A stretch of DNA of 17,403 nt, taken from the NCBI GenBank assembly GCA_026193555.1, contig JAPHUU010000286.1, positions 1-17,403 on the forward strand, written 5' to 3'. A program made the translations under genes and the position numbers. Shown here piece after piece: positions 1-7,800 of this stretch; within the stretch, counting starts at the first letter, position 1, and each line of letters opens with the position of its first letter. The notes beneath the pieces were generated by a model. The model was not told where the DNA came from and ran no database searches. It worked only from the letters and a program-made list of their open reading frames with translations. This DNA is from Rhodanobacter sp. (GTDB taxonomy: Bacteria; Pseudomonadota; Gammaproteobacteria; Xanthomonadales; Rhodanobacteraceae).

Positions 1-940
1 CGTAGAACAGCTGGCCGGCAATGTTAAGTCCAAACTGCGCGTCGAGTTCACGTACGCAGGTCGGGGATGTGATGTTGATCTCGGTCAGGTAGTCGCCGAT
101 GACGTCGAGGCCGACAAACAGCAGGCCGCGACGACGCAGTTCCGGCGCCACCTGGGCCACGATCCAGCGATCGCGCTCCGACAGCGGCACCCCCTCGCCG
201 CGTCCGCCCGCGGCGAGGTTTCCGCGAAACTCGTTGCCCTGGGGGATGCGCGCCAGCGCATAGGGAACCGGCTCGCCGTCGACGACCAGGATGCGCTTGT
301 CGCCCTTGGTGATCTCGGGAATGTATTTTTGCGCGACCACCAGCTGCCGGCCATTGCCGCGGCTGTCTCCGCCGAGCAGGGTTTCCAGCATCGAATTGAG
401 GTTGCTGTCGCCGGCCTGCACCCGGAAGATCCCGCGACCGCCCATGCCGTCGAGTGGTTTCAGAACGACCTCGCCGTGTTCGGCGGCGAACCGGCGCAAC
501 TCCGCGGGATCGCGTGCGACCAGCGTAGGCGCGATGCATTGCGGAAAGGCCAGCGAAAACAGCTTCTCGTTGCAGTCGCGCAGCGCCCGGGGATCATTGA
601 GCACGGCGACACCACCGCGCTGGGCTACTTCGAGCACCATGCTGTCGTAGATGAATTGCACATCGACCGGTGGGTCCTTGCGCATCAACACCACGTCGAG
701 TTCGCGCAGATCGCACCACCGCGGCTGACCCAGTGTGTACCAGCGTTGTGGATCGTCCTGCACCTCGAGCGGGGTGATCCGCGCCCAGGGCGCGTCCCCG
801 CGCAGGGCCAGATCTCCCTGCTCGAAATAGCTCAGCGTGTGGCCACGGCGCTGCCCTTCCAGCAGCATCGCAAAACTGGTGTCCTTGCTGATCTTGATGG
901 TGCCAATGGGGTCCATCAGGACGCCGACCGAAAGGGTCAT
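1..940 (-). CDS. gshB: Glutathione synthetase, C-terminus cut by window edge
   Basis: Catalyses ATP-dependent joining of glycine to gamma-glutamylcysteine, the last step of glutathione synthesis, in the cytosol. The reading frame gives 313 residues and is open to the window edge. E. coli GshB is 316 residues, so only a few C-terminal residues are missing. The N-terminal lid-type domain begins MTLSVGVLMDPIGTIKISKD. The ATP-grasp part shows the glycine-rich loop KPLDGMGGRG (161-170), the segment KGDKRILVVDGEP (212-224) and the family signature LTEINITSPTC (285-295), which carries the metal-binding Glu and Asn. The start ATG at 940 is preceded on the minus strand by GGAGA with suitable spacing. 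It is transcribed away from pilG, the same divergent arrangement that I recall for P. aeruginosa. No internal stop or frameshift was seen. Confidence 0.97.
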   Translation of the reverse strand, partial: MTLSVGVLMDPIGTIKISKDTSFAMLLEGQRRGHTLSYFEQGDLALRGDAPWARITPLEVQDDPQRWYTLGQPRWCDLRELDVVLMRKDPPVDVQFIYDSMVLEVAQRGGVAVLNDPRALRDCNEKLFSLAFPQCIAPTLVARDPAELRRFAAEHGEVVLKPLDGMGGRGIFRVQAGDSNLNSMLETLLGGDSRGNGRQLVVAQKYIPEITKGDKRILVVDGEPVPYALARIPQGNEFRGNLAAGGRGEGVPLSERDRWIVAQVAPELRRRGLLFVGLDVIGDYLTEINITSPTCVRELDAQFGLNIAGQLFY

Positions 941-1258
941 CTTGGTTCTCCGCGGGGGGACTGGGCTTGCGCAGTCTGCCAGACTGGTTTGAATTGACGG
1001 GCAGGCGACTGCTGGTCAATCGCCATCGACACAATTGTTGCACGCCCTGCACACACGTCCCGTGCTGTCGCGGGCGGTCGGATGGTGTCACTATGAGTCA
1101 GCTTTGGCGCATGACTGTTCGCTGCGGGTCGGCAATTTCCAGGATTATCGCTTGACACTCTCGGCGGGCAGGCAGTAAACAGCAAGGATTGGCATGTACC
1201 GCCGCAGAGCGGGCGTGGTGTTGGGCTTGATTTGGTGATTTTTCACATTTGTACCGGG

Positions 1259-1274
1259 CGGCATGCTTGTTGCA
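1259..1274 (+). promoter_or_regulatory. Candidate sigma-54 (-24/-12) promoter for pilG operon
   Basis: The sequence CGGCATGCTTGTTGCA matches the RpoN consensus TGGCACG-N4-TTGCW at 10 of the 12 fixed positions, with exact GG-N10-GC spacing (GG at 1260-1261, GC at 1272-1273). Transcription would start near 1285, leaving a leader of about 40 bases before the TTG start of pilG. RpoN controls type IV pilus genes such as pilA in Pseudomonas, which makes the site plausible. No enhancer-binding site was identified, and such matches can occur by chance. Confidence 0.42.
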
Positions 1275-1311
1275 GCCCAGGTTTTCTATCCTGAGCTCAA
1301 GGCGAGTCGCA

Positions 1312-1319
1312 GGGGGGAG
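1312..1319 (+). promoter_or_regulatory. Ribosome binding site deciding pilG TTG start
   Basis: A G-rich Shine-Dalgarno run ending in GGAG (1316-1319) lies 7 bases before TTG 1327. The only in-frame upstream ATG (1249) would add 26 residues absent from PilG homologues and would start upstream of the candidate promoter. Confidence 0.7.
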
Positions 1320-1326
1320 TAGGAAT

Positions 1327-1731
1327 TTGAACGCGAGTACGAAGGACTTGGCCGGCCTGAAGGTCATGGTGATCGACGACTCCAAGACCATCCGTCGGAC
1401 AGCCGAAACCCTGCTCAAGAAGGAGGGCTGTGAGGTGCTGACAGCCGTTGATGGATTCGAGGCGCTGGCCAAGATATCGGATCAGAAGCCGGCGATCATC
1501 TTCGTCGACATCATGATGCCGCGGCTGGATGGGTATCAGACCTGCGCACTGATCAAGAACAACCCGCTGTTTCGCGCCACGCCGGTCATCATGCTCAGCT
1601 CGAAGGACGGCCTGTTTGACAAGGCGCGTGGTCGCATCGTCGGCGCCGAGCAGTATCTGACCAAGCCGTTCACGCGTGACGAGTTGCTCGGCGCGATCCA
1701 TCGTCACGTCAGCATTGCCGCGGGCAGCTGA
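1327..1731 (+). CDS. pilG: PilG, CheY-like response regulator of twitching motility
   Basis: Single-domain receiver of the Pil-Chp chemosensory system. In Pseudomonas it acts with the pilus extension machinery and in cAMP control. From TTG 1327 the protein is 134 residues; P. aeruginosa PilG is 135. The acidic pair is D17-D18 in VIDDSKTIRR, the phospho-acceptor is D61 in FVDIMMPRLDG, the switch Ser is S91 or S92 in MLSSKDG, and the conserved Lys is K113 in LTKPF. The whole protein resembles Pseudomonas PilG very closely (VMVIDDSKTIRRTAETLLKK, YQTCALIKNN). There is no output domain, so it works by protein-protein contact. It is the first gene of the operon, with pilH 24 bases downstream. The start codon is inferred from the ribosome site and homologue length. 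Confidence 0.96.
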   Translation: MNASTKDLAGLKVMVIDDSKTIRRTAETLLKKEGCEVLTAVDGFEALAKISDQKPAIIFVDIMMPRLDGYQTCALIKNNPLFRATPVIMLSSKDGLFDKARGRIVGAEQYLTKPFTRDELLGAIHRHVSIAAGS

Positions 1732-1755
1732 CCGCAGATTAATCAAGGGGGTCCG

Positions 1756-2127
1756 GTGGCCACAATTTTCATCATCGACGATTCGCCGACCGATGTGCGT
1801 GTATTCAGCACATTGCTCGAGCGTGCGGGGCATCAGGTGCTTTCGGTCGGCACGGCGGAGGAAGGTATCGAACGGGTACCCATCGAGATGCCGGATCTGA
1901 TCATCATGGATGTGATCATGCCGGGCATGAACGGCTTTCAGGCAACCCGCACCCTGAGTAGGGATCCCGTGACCACGAAGATTCCGATCGTGATGATCAC
2001 GACCAAGTCGATGGAAACCGATCGCGTATGGGGCATCCGTCAGGGCGCCCGCGCGTTCATCACCAAACCGGTGAACGAAAAGGAGCTGCTGGCCTGCATC
2101 AACGAATTGCTGTCGAGTCCGACATGA
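1756..2127 (+). CDS. pilH: PilH, CheY-like response regulator of twitching motility
   Basis: Second single-domain receiver of the Pil-Chp pathway. In Pseudomonas it is associated with pilus retraction or serves as a phosphate sink balancing PilG. The protein is 123 residues from a GTG start (family length about 121), with the Shine-Dalgarno AAGGGGG at 1745-1751. The acidic pair is D8-D9, the acceptor is D52 in IIMDVIMPGMNGFQATR, the switch Thr is T82 or T83 in MITTK, and the Lys is K104 in ITKPV. The segment VWGIRQGAR is typical of PilH and separates it from PilG. Its stop codon overlaps the pilI start (ATGA at 2124-2127), which implies translational coupling. All receiver active-site residues are present. 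Confidence 0.95.
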   Translation: MATIFIIDDSPTDVRVFSTLLERAGHQVLSVGTAEEGIERVPIEMPDLIIMDVIMPGMNGFQATRTLSRDPVTTKIPIVMITTKSMETDRVWGIRQGARAFITKPVNEKELLACINELLSSPT

Positions 2128-2663
2128 GTCAATCCGTCAACCGCACCCCGTTCGAAATTCTGGCCCGCTATGAGCGTTTGTCGCTGGCGCATGTCTCCGC
2201 CACACAGGACAGCCTCGAGGCGCCCGGATTGTGGCGTGGCATCGGTTTTCGCGTAGGTCCGCGCCTGCTGGTCAGTGGCATTGATGAAATCAACGAACTG
2301 CTGGCCGTACCCGTGCTCACGCCGGTACCCGGAACCCAGCCATGGTTGCTCGGCGTGGCCAACGTTCGTGGCAACCTGGTCCCGGTAGTCGACTTCGGCC
2401 GGTTCCTGTTCGGCGAACGCACCCAGCATTCCGATCGCACACGGCTGCTGGTGGTCCGCCAGGGCGGTGGCAACGTGGCACTGCTGGTGGATGAGGTATT
2501 TGGTCAGCGCACCGTGGACGAGGAGCAACGCCGCAGCGCCGCCAGTGAGGATGACCCACGGCTCGCCCGCTTCGTCGACAATCGGGTGGGCGACCAGCAG
2601 CTGGCGGTTTTCAGCATGAACAAACTGGTGCGTGCGCCGGATTTCCGTCAGGCCGCAGCCTGA
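2124..2663 (+). CDS. pilI: PilI, CheW-like adaptor
   Basis: Cytoplasmic CheW-domain adaptor expected to couple the receptor PilJ to the kinase ChpA. The protein is 179 residues (P. aeruginosa PilI about 178). The start is the ATG overlapping the pilH stop; the same frame is open further upstream, but that part lies inside pilH. The CheW fold is visible from GIGFRVGPRLLVSGIDEINE (about 35-54), through PWLLGVANVRGNLVPVVDF, the core CheW motif, to ALLVDEVFGQ in the second barrel. The stop codon is inside a perfect 13-bp inverted repeat that may affect expression of downstream genes. No domain other than CheW is seen. Confidence 0.93.
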   Translation: MSQSVNRTPFEILARYERLSLAHVSATQDSLEAPGLWRGIGFRVGPRLLVSGIDEINELLAVPVLTPVPGTQPWLLGVANVRGNLVPVVDFGRFLFGERTQHSDRTRLLVVRQGGGNVALLVDEVFGQRTVDEEQRRSAASEDDPRLARFVDNRVGDQQLAVFSMNKLVRAPDFRQAAA

Positions 2664-2670
2664 CGGAAAT
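2641..2670 (+). terminator. Perfect 13-bp hairpin over pilI stop codon (attenuator or processing site)
   Basis: ATTTCCGTCAGGC (2641-2653) and GCCTGACGGAAAT (2658-2670) are exact reverse complements around a 4-base CGCA loop. The right arm contains the TGA of pilI. No U-run of terminator length follows (only TT then CAGC), so complete intrinsic termination is unlikely. A partial terminator, an mRNA-stabilising stem or an RNase boundary that sets the ratio of pilGHI to pilJ-chpABC is more plausible. The stem is seen directly; the function is inference. Confidence 0.55.
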
Positions 2671-2787
2671 TTCAGCAGCAGGAAGGGCCGGCGCCCGCAG
2701 TGGCCGGAAATTTGAGGTAGCAAGTCCCAAACCGGCGTCCGCGCGAGCAAGGCGAATCCGGCAAGATTTCGGACGAATGAGGTGAAC

Positions 2788-4818
2788 ATGAGCACTACAG
2801 GGGGCGTCAGCAGGGAACGGGGTTACACCGTACTCATTGTCCTGTTGCTGATTGCGATCGGCTTTGCAGCACTGGATTTCGGTCTACTCAACCAGAAGAA
2901 CGGTGAGGATCGTCAAGCGATTGCGCTTACCACGCAGATCCAGGTGCTGTCGCAGCAGACGGCAAAATTCGCGCTGGAATCGGCGGACGGCAACCCTGAG
3001 TCCTTCAAGGAGCTTGAGGGTACCCGCAATGCGATTGACTCGGCGGTGCAGCGACTCAAGAAGGGCGACCCCGCGAGCGGCATGCAACCTTATGGCGACA
3101 ACAACGCGACCCCGGCCGGCCGGGCTGTCAGCGCGCTCGATACGTCGTGGAAGCAACTTGATGGCGACATCGGCAAGATCCTTTCCAACAAGGCGGTAGT
3201 GCTCGACTCAGGGCAGCGCGCCAACACCCTGTCGCAGAAGATGCCCCTGCTCAACTCGAGCATGGAGCAAGTGGTCAACATCCTGCAGCAGCGCAACGGC
3301 AGTCCCGAACAGATGCTCGGCACGTCCCGCCAGATGTTGTCGGCTGACCGTATCATCCGTCGTGTGCAGGAGGTGCTGCAGGGCGGTGACACCGCACAAT
3401 CAGCAGCCGACGGCCTGTCCCGTGATGCGCTGCTCTACGGCAATGTGCTCAAGGGTCTGCTGGTAGGCAACGCCGACAGCGGCGTGAAGCCGATCGGCGA
3501 TCCCAATGCGCACAAGATCCTCACCGAGATGGATGCCAGCTGGACCATGCTGGCTGACCCGGTCGCGAAGCTGGTGGCGGCCGCTGGCAACATTGCCGAT
3601 GTGAAGCACGCCGGCAATCAGGCATCGCTCGATTCCCAGACGGTGCTGCTGCGTGCGAACGACTTGTCCGAACAGATCGGCAAGCTGCCGCTTCGGCGCC
3701 TGTTTCCGAATATCTGGTGGGGTTTGCTGGGTGCGATCGCGGCGGTGGCATTTTCACTGCTGTTGGTGATCACCCTGGTGCGCGATCAGCGTCGCCGCTT
3801 TGCCAGCAGCGCCGAGCTGAACCAGCGCAACCAGGAGGCGATCATGCGCCTGCTGGATGAAATGGGTTCGCTCGCCGAAGGCGACCTTACGGTCAAGACC
3901 ACGGTCTCGGAGGACATCACCGGCGCCATCGCCGACTCGGTGAACTACGCGATCGATGAGCTTCGTTCACTGGTGACGACGATCAACGAGACCTCCGAGC
4001 AGGTGTCATCGTCGGCGCAGGAGACCCAGACTACTGCGCGCAATCTGGCCGATGCGGCCGAGCAGCAGGCGCAGCAGATCAGCTCGGCGACCTCGGCGAT
4101 CAACCAGATCGTGAGCTCGATGGACATCGTGTCGAAGGATTCCGCTGAATCGGCCGACGTGGCCGAGCGCTCGGTGAAAATCGCGTCGCGCGGTGCCGAG
4201 GTGGTGCGCGAGACGATCTCGGGCATGGACTCCATTCGCGACCAGATCCAGGAGACCTCCAAGCGCATCAAACGCCTCGGCGAGTCTTCGCAGGAAATTG
4301 GCTCGATCGTGGAACTGATCAACGACATCGCCGAGCAGACCAACATCCTCGCGCTGAATGCCGCGATCCAGGCGGCATCGGCCGGTGAGGCCGGTCGCGG
4401 TTTCGCGGTGGTGGCGGACGAAGTGCAGCGACTGGCCGAACGTTCGACCAGCGCGACCAAGCGAATCGAGACCCTGGTGCAGACCATTCAGTCCGATACC
4501 AACGAGGCGGTCAACTCGATGGAACAGACAACCGCCGAGGTGGTGGCTGGTGCGCGCCTGGCCGAGGATGCCGGTAGTGCGCTGGGTGACATCGAGCGCG
4601 TTTCGCACGATCTGTCCGCGCTGATCCAGAGTATCTCCACCGCAGCGAAAGAGCAGTCCGCGGCGGCGACGGATATTTCGGTCTCGATGAGCGCGATTCA
4701 GGAAATTACTTCGCAGACTTCGCAGGGTGCGAGCCAGACTGCCGACTCGATCGGTACGCTGGCACAACTTGCGAGCGACCTGCGGCGCTCGGTGGCGCAT
4801 TTCAAGTTGCCGGGTTGA
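2788..4818 (+). CDS. pilJ: PilJ, methyl-accepting chemotaxis receptor
   Basis: Inner-membrane sensor of the Pil-Chp system. The protein is 676 residues (P. aeruginosa PilJ about 682). TM1 is near residues 13-34 ([21 protein letters not shown]). A periplasmic helical region (35-308) is built of two PilJ-type modules, recognisable by paired phrases such as [16 protein letters not shown] and [18 protein letters not shown]2 is near 309-332, followed by a HAMP-like segment and the signalling coiled coil. The conserved hairpin tip begins near residue 504 and includes [17 protein letters not shown] and [16 protein letters not shown]. The ATG at 2788 follows a good GAGG site; an in-frame GTG at 2782 would add two residues. 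There is no C-terminal CheR/CheB-binding pentapeptide. The next gene is chpA, with no pilK between them. Confidence 0.95.
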   Translation: MSTTGGVSRERGYTVLIVLLLIAIGFAALDFGLLNQKNGEDRQAIALTTQIQVLSQQTAKFALESADGNPESFKELEGTRNAIDSAVQRLKKGDPASGMQPYGDNNATPAGRAVSALDTSWKQLDGDIGKILSNKAVVLDSGQRANTLSQKMPLLNSSMEQVVNILQQRNGSPEQMLGTSRQMLSADRIIRRVQEVLQGGDTAQSAADGLSRDALLYGNVLKGLLVGNADSGVKPIGDPNAHKILTEMDASWTMLADPVAKLVAAAGNIADVKHAGNQASLDSQTVLLRANDLSEQIGKLPLRRLFPNIWWGLLGAIAAVAFSLLLVITLVRDQRRRFASSAELNQRNQEAIMRLLDEMGSLAEGDLTVKTTVSEDITGAIADSVNYAIDELRSLVTTINETSEQVSSSAQETQTTARNLADAAEQQAQQISSATSAINQIVSSMDIVSKDSAESADVAERSVKIASRGAEVVRETISGMDSIRDQIQETSKRIKRLGESSQEIGSIVELINDIAEQTNILALNAAIQAASAGEAGRGFAVVADEVQRLAERSTSATKRIETLVQTIQSDTNEAVNSMEQTTAEVVAGARLAEDAGSALGDIERVSHDLSALIQSISTAAKEQSAAATDISVSMSAIQEITSQTSQGASQTADSIGTLAQLASDLRRSVAHFKLPG

Positions 4819-4892
4819 TATCAGTTTTTTCTACGGGGGGCAGTCTCGCTGGTTGCATGATGCTTGCGTTGAGCGACCGTTGAGAGAGGCGC
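4819..4892 (+). other. pilJ-chpA spacer; pilK position without pilK
   Basis: Only 74 bases separate the pilJ stop from the chpA ATG. P. aeruginosa has the CheR-type methyltransferase gene pilK here. No remnant of a methyltransferase frame can be seen. The spacer holds a T-run (TTTTTT), a GGGGGG run and the chpA ribosome site GAGAGAGG just before ATG 4893. Confidence 0.6.
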
Positions 4893-7800
4893 ATGAGACT
4901 TCAAGATCACATCGATTTCACCACACTGCAGTGGGTCAAGCCTGAGCTCGACGAAACACTGTCGATCGCCCGAGAGGCGCTTGAGTCCTACGTCGAGAAT
5001 CCGGGCAACCGCGACGCGATGCGTTCGTGCGCGCGACATCTGCATCAGGTGCACGGCACCTTGCAGATGCTCGAGTTGTACGGCGCATCAATGGTTACCG
5101 CAGAGATGGAGGCGCTTTCCCTCGCCGTGCTGGAGGATGCAGCGACTCATCCCGAGGAAGCCTATGCCGCGCTGATGCGTGGGCTGATGCAACTGCCTGA
5201 CTACCTGGAACGTCTATCCAGTGGTCATCGCGACGTGCCCGTGGTCCTGCTGCCGCTGTTGAATGATTTGCGCGCCAGTCGCGAGCAGCCGCCGTTGCCC
5301 GAGTCGGCGATGTTTCGCCCCAATCTCGATGCGTTTCTGTCGGAACAGGCGCCGGCAGCGATAAGCGAAGCGTATGCGGAATCGCATCGCGGCGACCTGC
5401 TGGACTTGCGCTTGCGGTTCCAGCAGCAGCTGCTTGCCTGGTTTCGCGGGCAGGATGCGGCCCAGCAACTCTGCGGCATGCGCGAGACCCTGCTGGCGAT
5501 AACCGCACTCTGTCATCACGTCCATGGGCGGCGCCTGTGGTGGATCGCTGCCGGTGTGCTGCAGGGGTTGGAGCAAGGAATGCTCAAGGGCCATGCTGGC
5601 GAGATACGTCAGTTGATGGGTCGGGTTGACCGCTGCATTCGCCAGCTGATCGAGCGCGGCGAAGGCAGCCTGCGTGGCGGTGACGCCGATGATGTGGCGT
5701 GCAACCTGCTCTACATCTTGGCCCAGGCCAAGCAACGAAGCCCCCAGATGGAGCTTCTGTATCAGACGTATGCACTGGGGAGCCTGTTGCCGGACGCCGG
5801 CGAACTTGAGCATGCGCGCGGCTCCATGGCCGGGCACAACCGTGCCCTGCTGGACTCGGTATCGCGCGCCATCAAGGATGATTTGCTGCGAGTGAAGGAG
5901 GCGCTGGATCTGTTTCTGCGCCAGCAGAACGCCGACCCTGCACAGCTGGCGGTGCAAGGCGAGGTGCTGGAGCGGGTCGGCGATACGCTCGGCATGCTGG
6001 CATTGACTGTGCCGCGCCGCGTGGTCAGCGAACAGCGCCGGGTACTCGACGAAATCGCCAATCGCATGCGCACGCCGGATGAGGAGACTCTCCTTGATGT
6101 AGCCGGTGCCCTGCTGTACGTCGAGGCCTCGCTGGACGACCACATCGAAAGCCTGGGTTCGGAAGAAGAGCCGGCTGCCGAAACTGCAATGCAAGGGCTT
6201 CCCCGCAGCGAAGCGCTGGGTGTCGTCACCGCCCTGATGCAGGAGGCGATAGGCAACACGGCCAAGGTCAAGGACGCGATCGTCGCCTTTGTCGAATCTG
6301 CCTGGGAACACACCCGCCTGGTCGGCGCTCCGGCTCTGATGGACGAGGTCGCGGGTGCGCTGCGCATGCTGTCCGCGCCGCGGCCGGCCGAACTGGCCGA
6401 GGGCGTCGGCCGTTTCATCGCCTACGAACTGCTGGGTGACCGGCGGGTGCCCAGCGGCGCACAGATGGACCATCTGGCGGATGCACTGGCGGCGCTGGAA
6501 TACTACCTGGAAGCCGCGCGCGAGCATCGTGGTGGTCTCGAACATATTCTCGATGTCGCCGAGCACAGCCTTGGCCTGCTGGGCTACTGGCCGCTGCCTG
6601 CTCCGCGCGAATCGTCCGAGCCGGCGGCTGCTGTACCTGAGGCCACACTGGCATCGGGAGACCTCGAGCACGAGCAATACCCGGAACTCTCCGAGTCCGT
6701 CAGCCTGCTTCCTGGCGACGACATCTCGCAACTGTTCGTGGGTCACAGCGAACCGGTCGAGGTACCTTCCCACAACATCGACGGACTGCGCCTGGCGCAG
6801 ACCGAGGCGACTACGCCCCCGGAAATGGGTGGTGATCCTGCCGTTGCGGACGATGCTGATTGGGTTGATGTCGAGGAGGAATATTTCGAGCAGGTGCCGG
6901 TGCGCGATGCGCTCGCCGCCGACACCAGTTTCAATCTTTCCGCGGAAGGAATCGACGACGACATTCGCGAAATCTTCCTGGAGGAGATGGCGGAGGAAAT
7001 CGATAACCTGCTGGCGGCCGAGAAGGTCTGGCTGGCCGATCCGACCCAGCTTTCGTCGCTGGTCGGCATTCGCCGTTCGTTCCATACCTTGAAGGGTTCG
7101 GGCCGCCTGGTGGGTGCCGGTGTTCTGGGCGAATTTGCCTGGAAGGTCGAGGACATGCTCAACCGTCTGCTGGACGGCACGGTTGAACCGCATGACGGCG
7201 TGAAGATGCTGGTCCGCCATTCGATTGCCGCACTGCCGCCGTTGCTGGCGGCGCTCAAGGGCAACGGTGCGCCGGACGTCCCGCTGAGCGCCATCATGCG
7301 AACGGCGGAGCAACTTGCTGCCGGTCAGCAGGCGCGGGTCGAGGACTACCTGTCGACGGAGACGGAAACCGTTCGCCGGGTCCGGCATCGTCGTGTTCCA
7401 CGTCTGGAGGTTGCCGCGGACGCAATCCCGCAAGCACATCTCACCAACGCGACGGTGGCGGCTTCCGAGCCGCAGACGATCGAGCCTGTCGAGATGATCT
7501 CGATGCCGGTGATGCCACCGGTCGATCCGGTGCTGCTGGAAATTCTGCGCAGCGAAGTAGCGCAGTACCTGCAGACCATTCGGGTGGCGATCCAGCGCGG
7601 CGATGGCGAACTGACGATCGACGAGGGTCTGTTGCGTGCGGTGCACACGCTGCATGGCGCGATTGCGATGGTGGATATTCCGCTGCTGACCCAATTGCTG
7701 TCGCCACTGGAAGGGCTGTTCAAGCGATTGCGTGCCGCGAATCTGACGCTGTCGTCCGACGGCGTACGTCTGCTTGGTCAGTCCGCCGACGTGGTCGATC

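Larger units (their letters stand above)
941..1326. promoter_or_regulatory. Divergent gshB/pilG intergenic region
   Basis: This 386-base gap must hold the promoters of both gshB (leftward) and the Pil-Chp operon (rightward). No convincing protein-coding frame was found in it. The half nearest pilG contains an AT-rich patch (about 1227-1250) in otherwise GC-rich DNA, followed by a sigma-54-like element (listed separately). A TTGACA hexamer lies at 1152-1157, but no good -10 hexamer sits 16-18 bases downstream. For gshB, no clear sigma-70 promoter could be assigned. Confidence 0.6.

Noticed and set aside
1152..1180. TTGACA as a sigma-70 -35 element
   Set aside because: The hexamer at the right spacing (GTAAAC) is a poor -10 and no better one is in range.
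1235..1247. CRP/Vfr-like palindrome GTGA-TTTT-TCAC upstream of pilG
   Set aside because: CRP-family sites need a 6-base spacer between TGTGA and TCACA; here it is 4, so it is more likely chance in an AT-rich patch.
1249..1326. Upstream ATG start for pilG giving 160 residues
   Set aside because: The added 26 residues are absent from PilG family members, and the TTG at 1327 has the better ribosome site and gives the family length.
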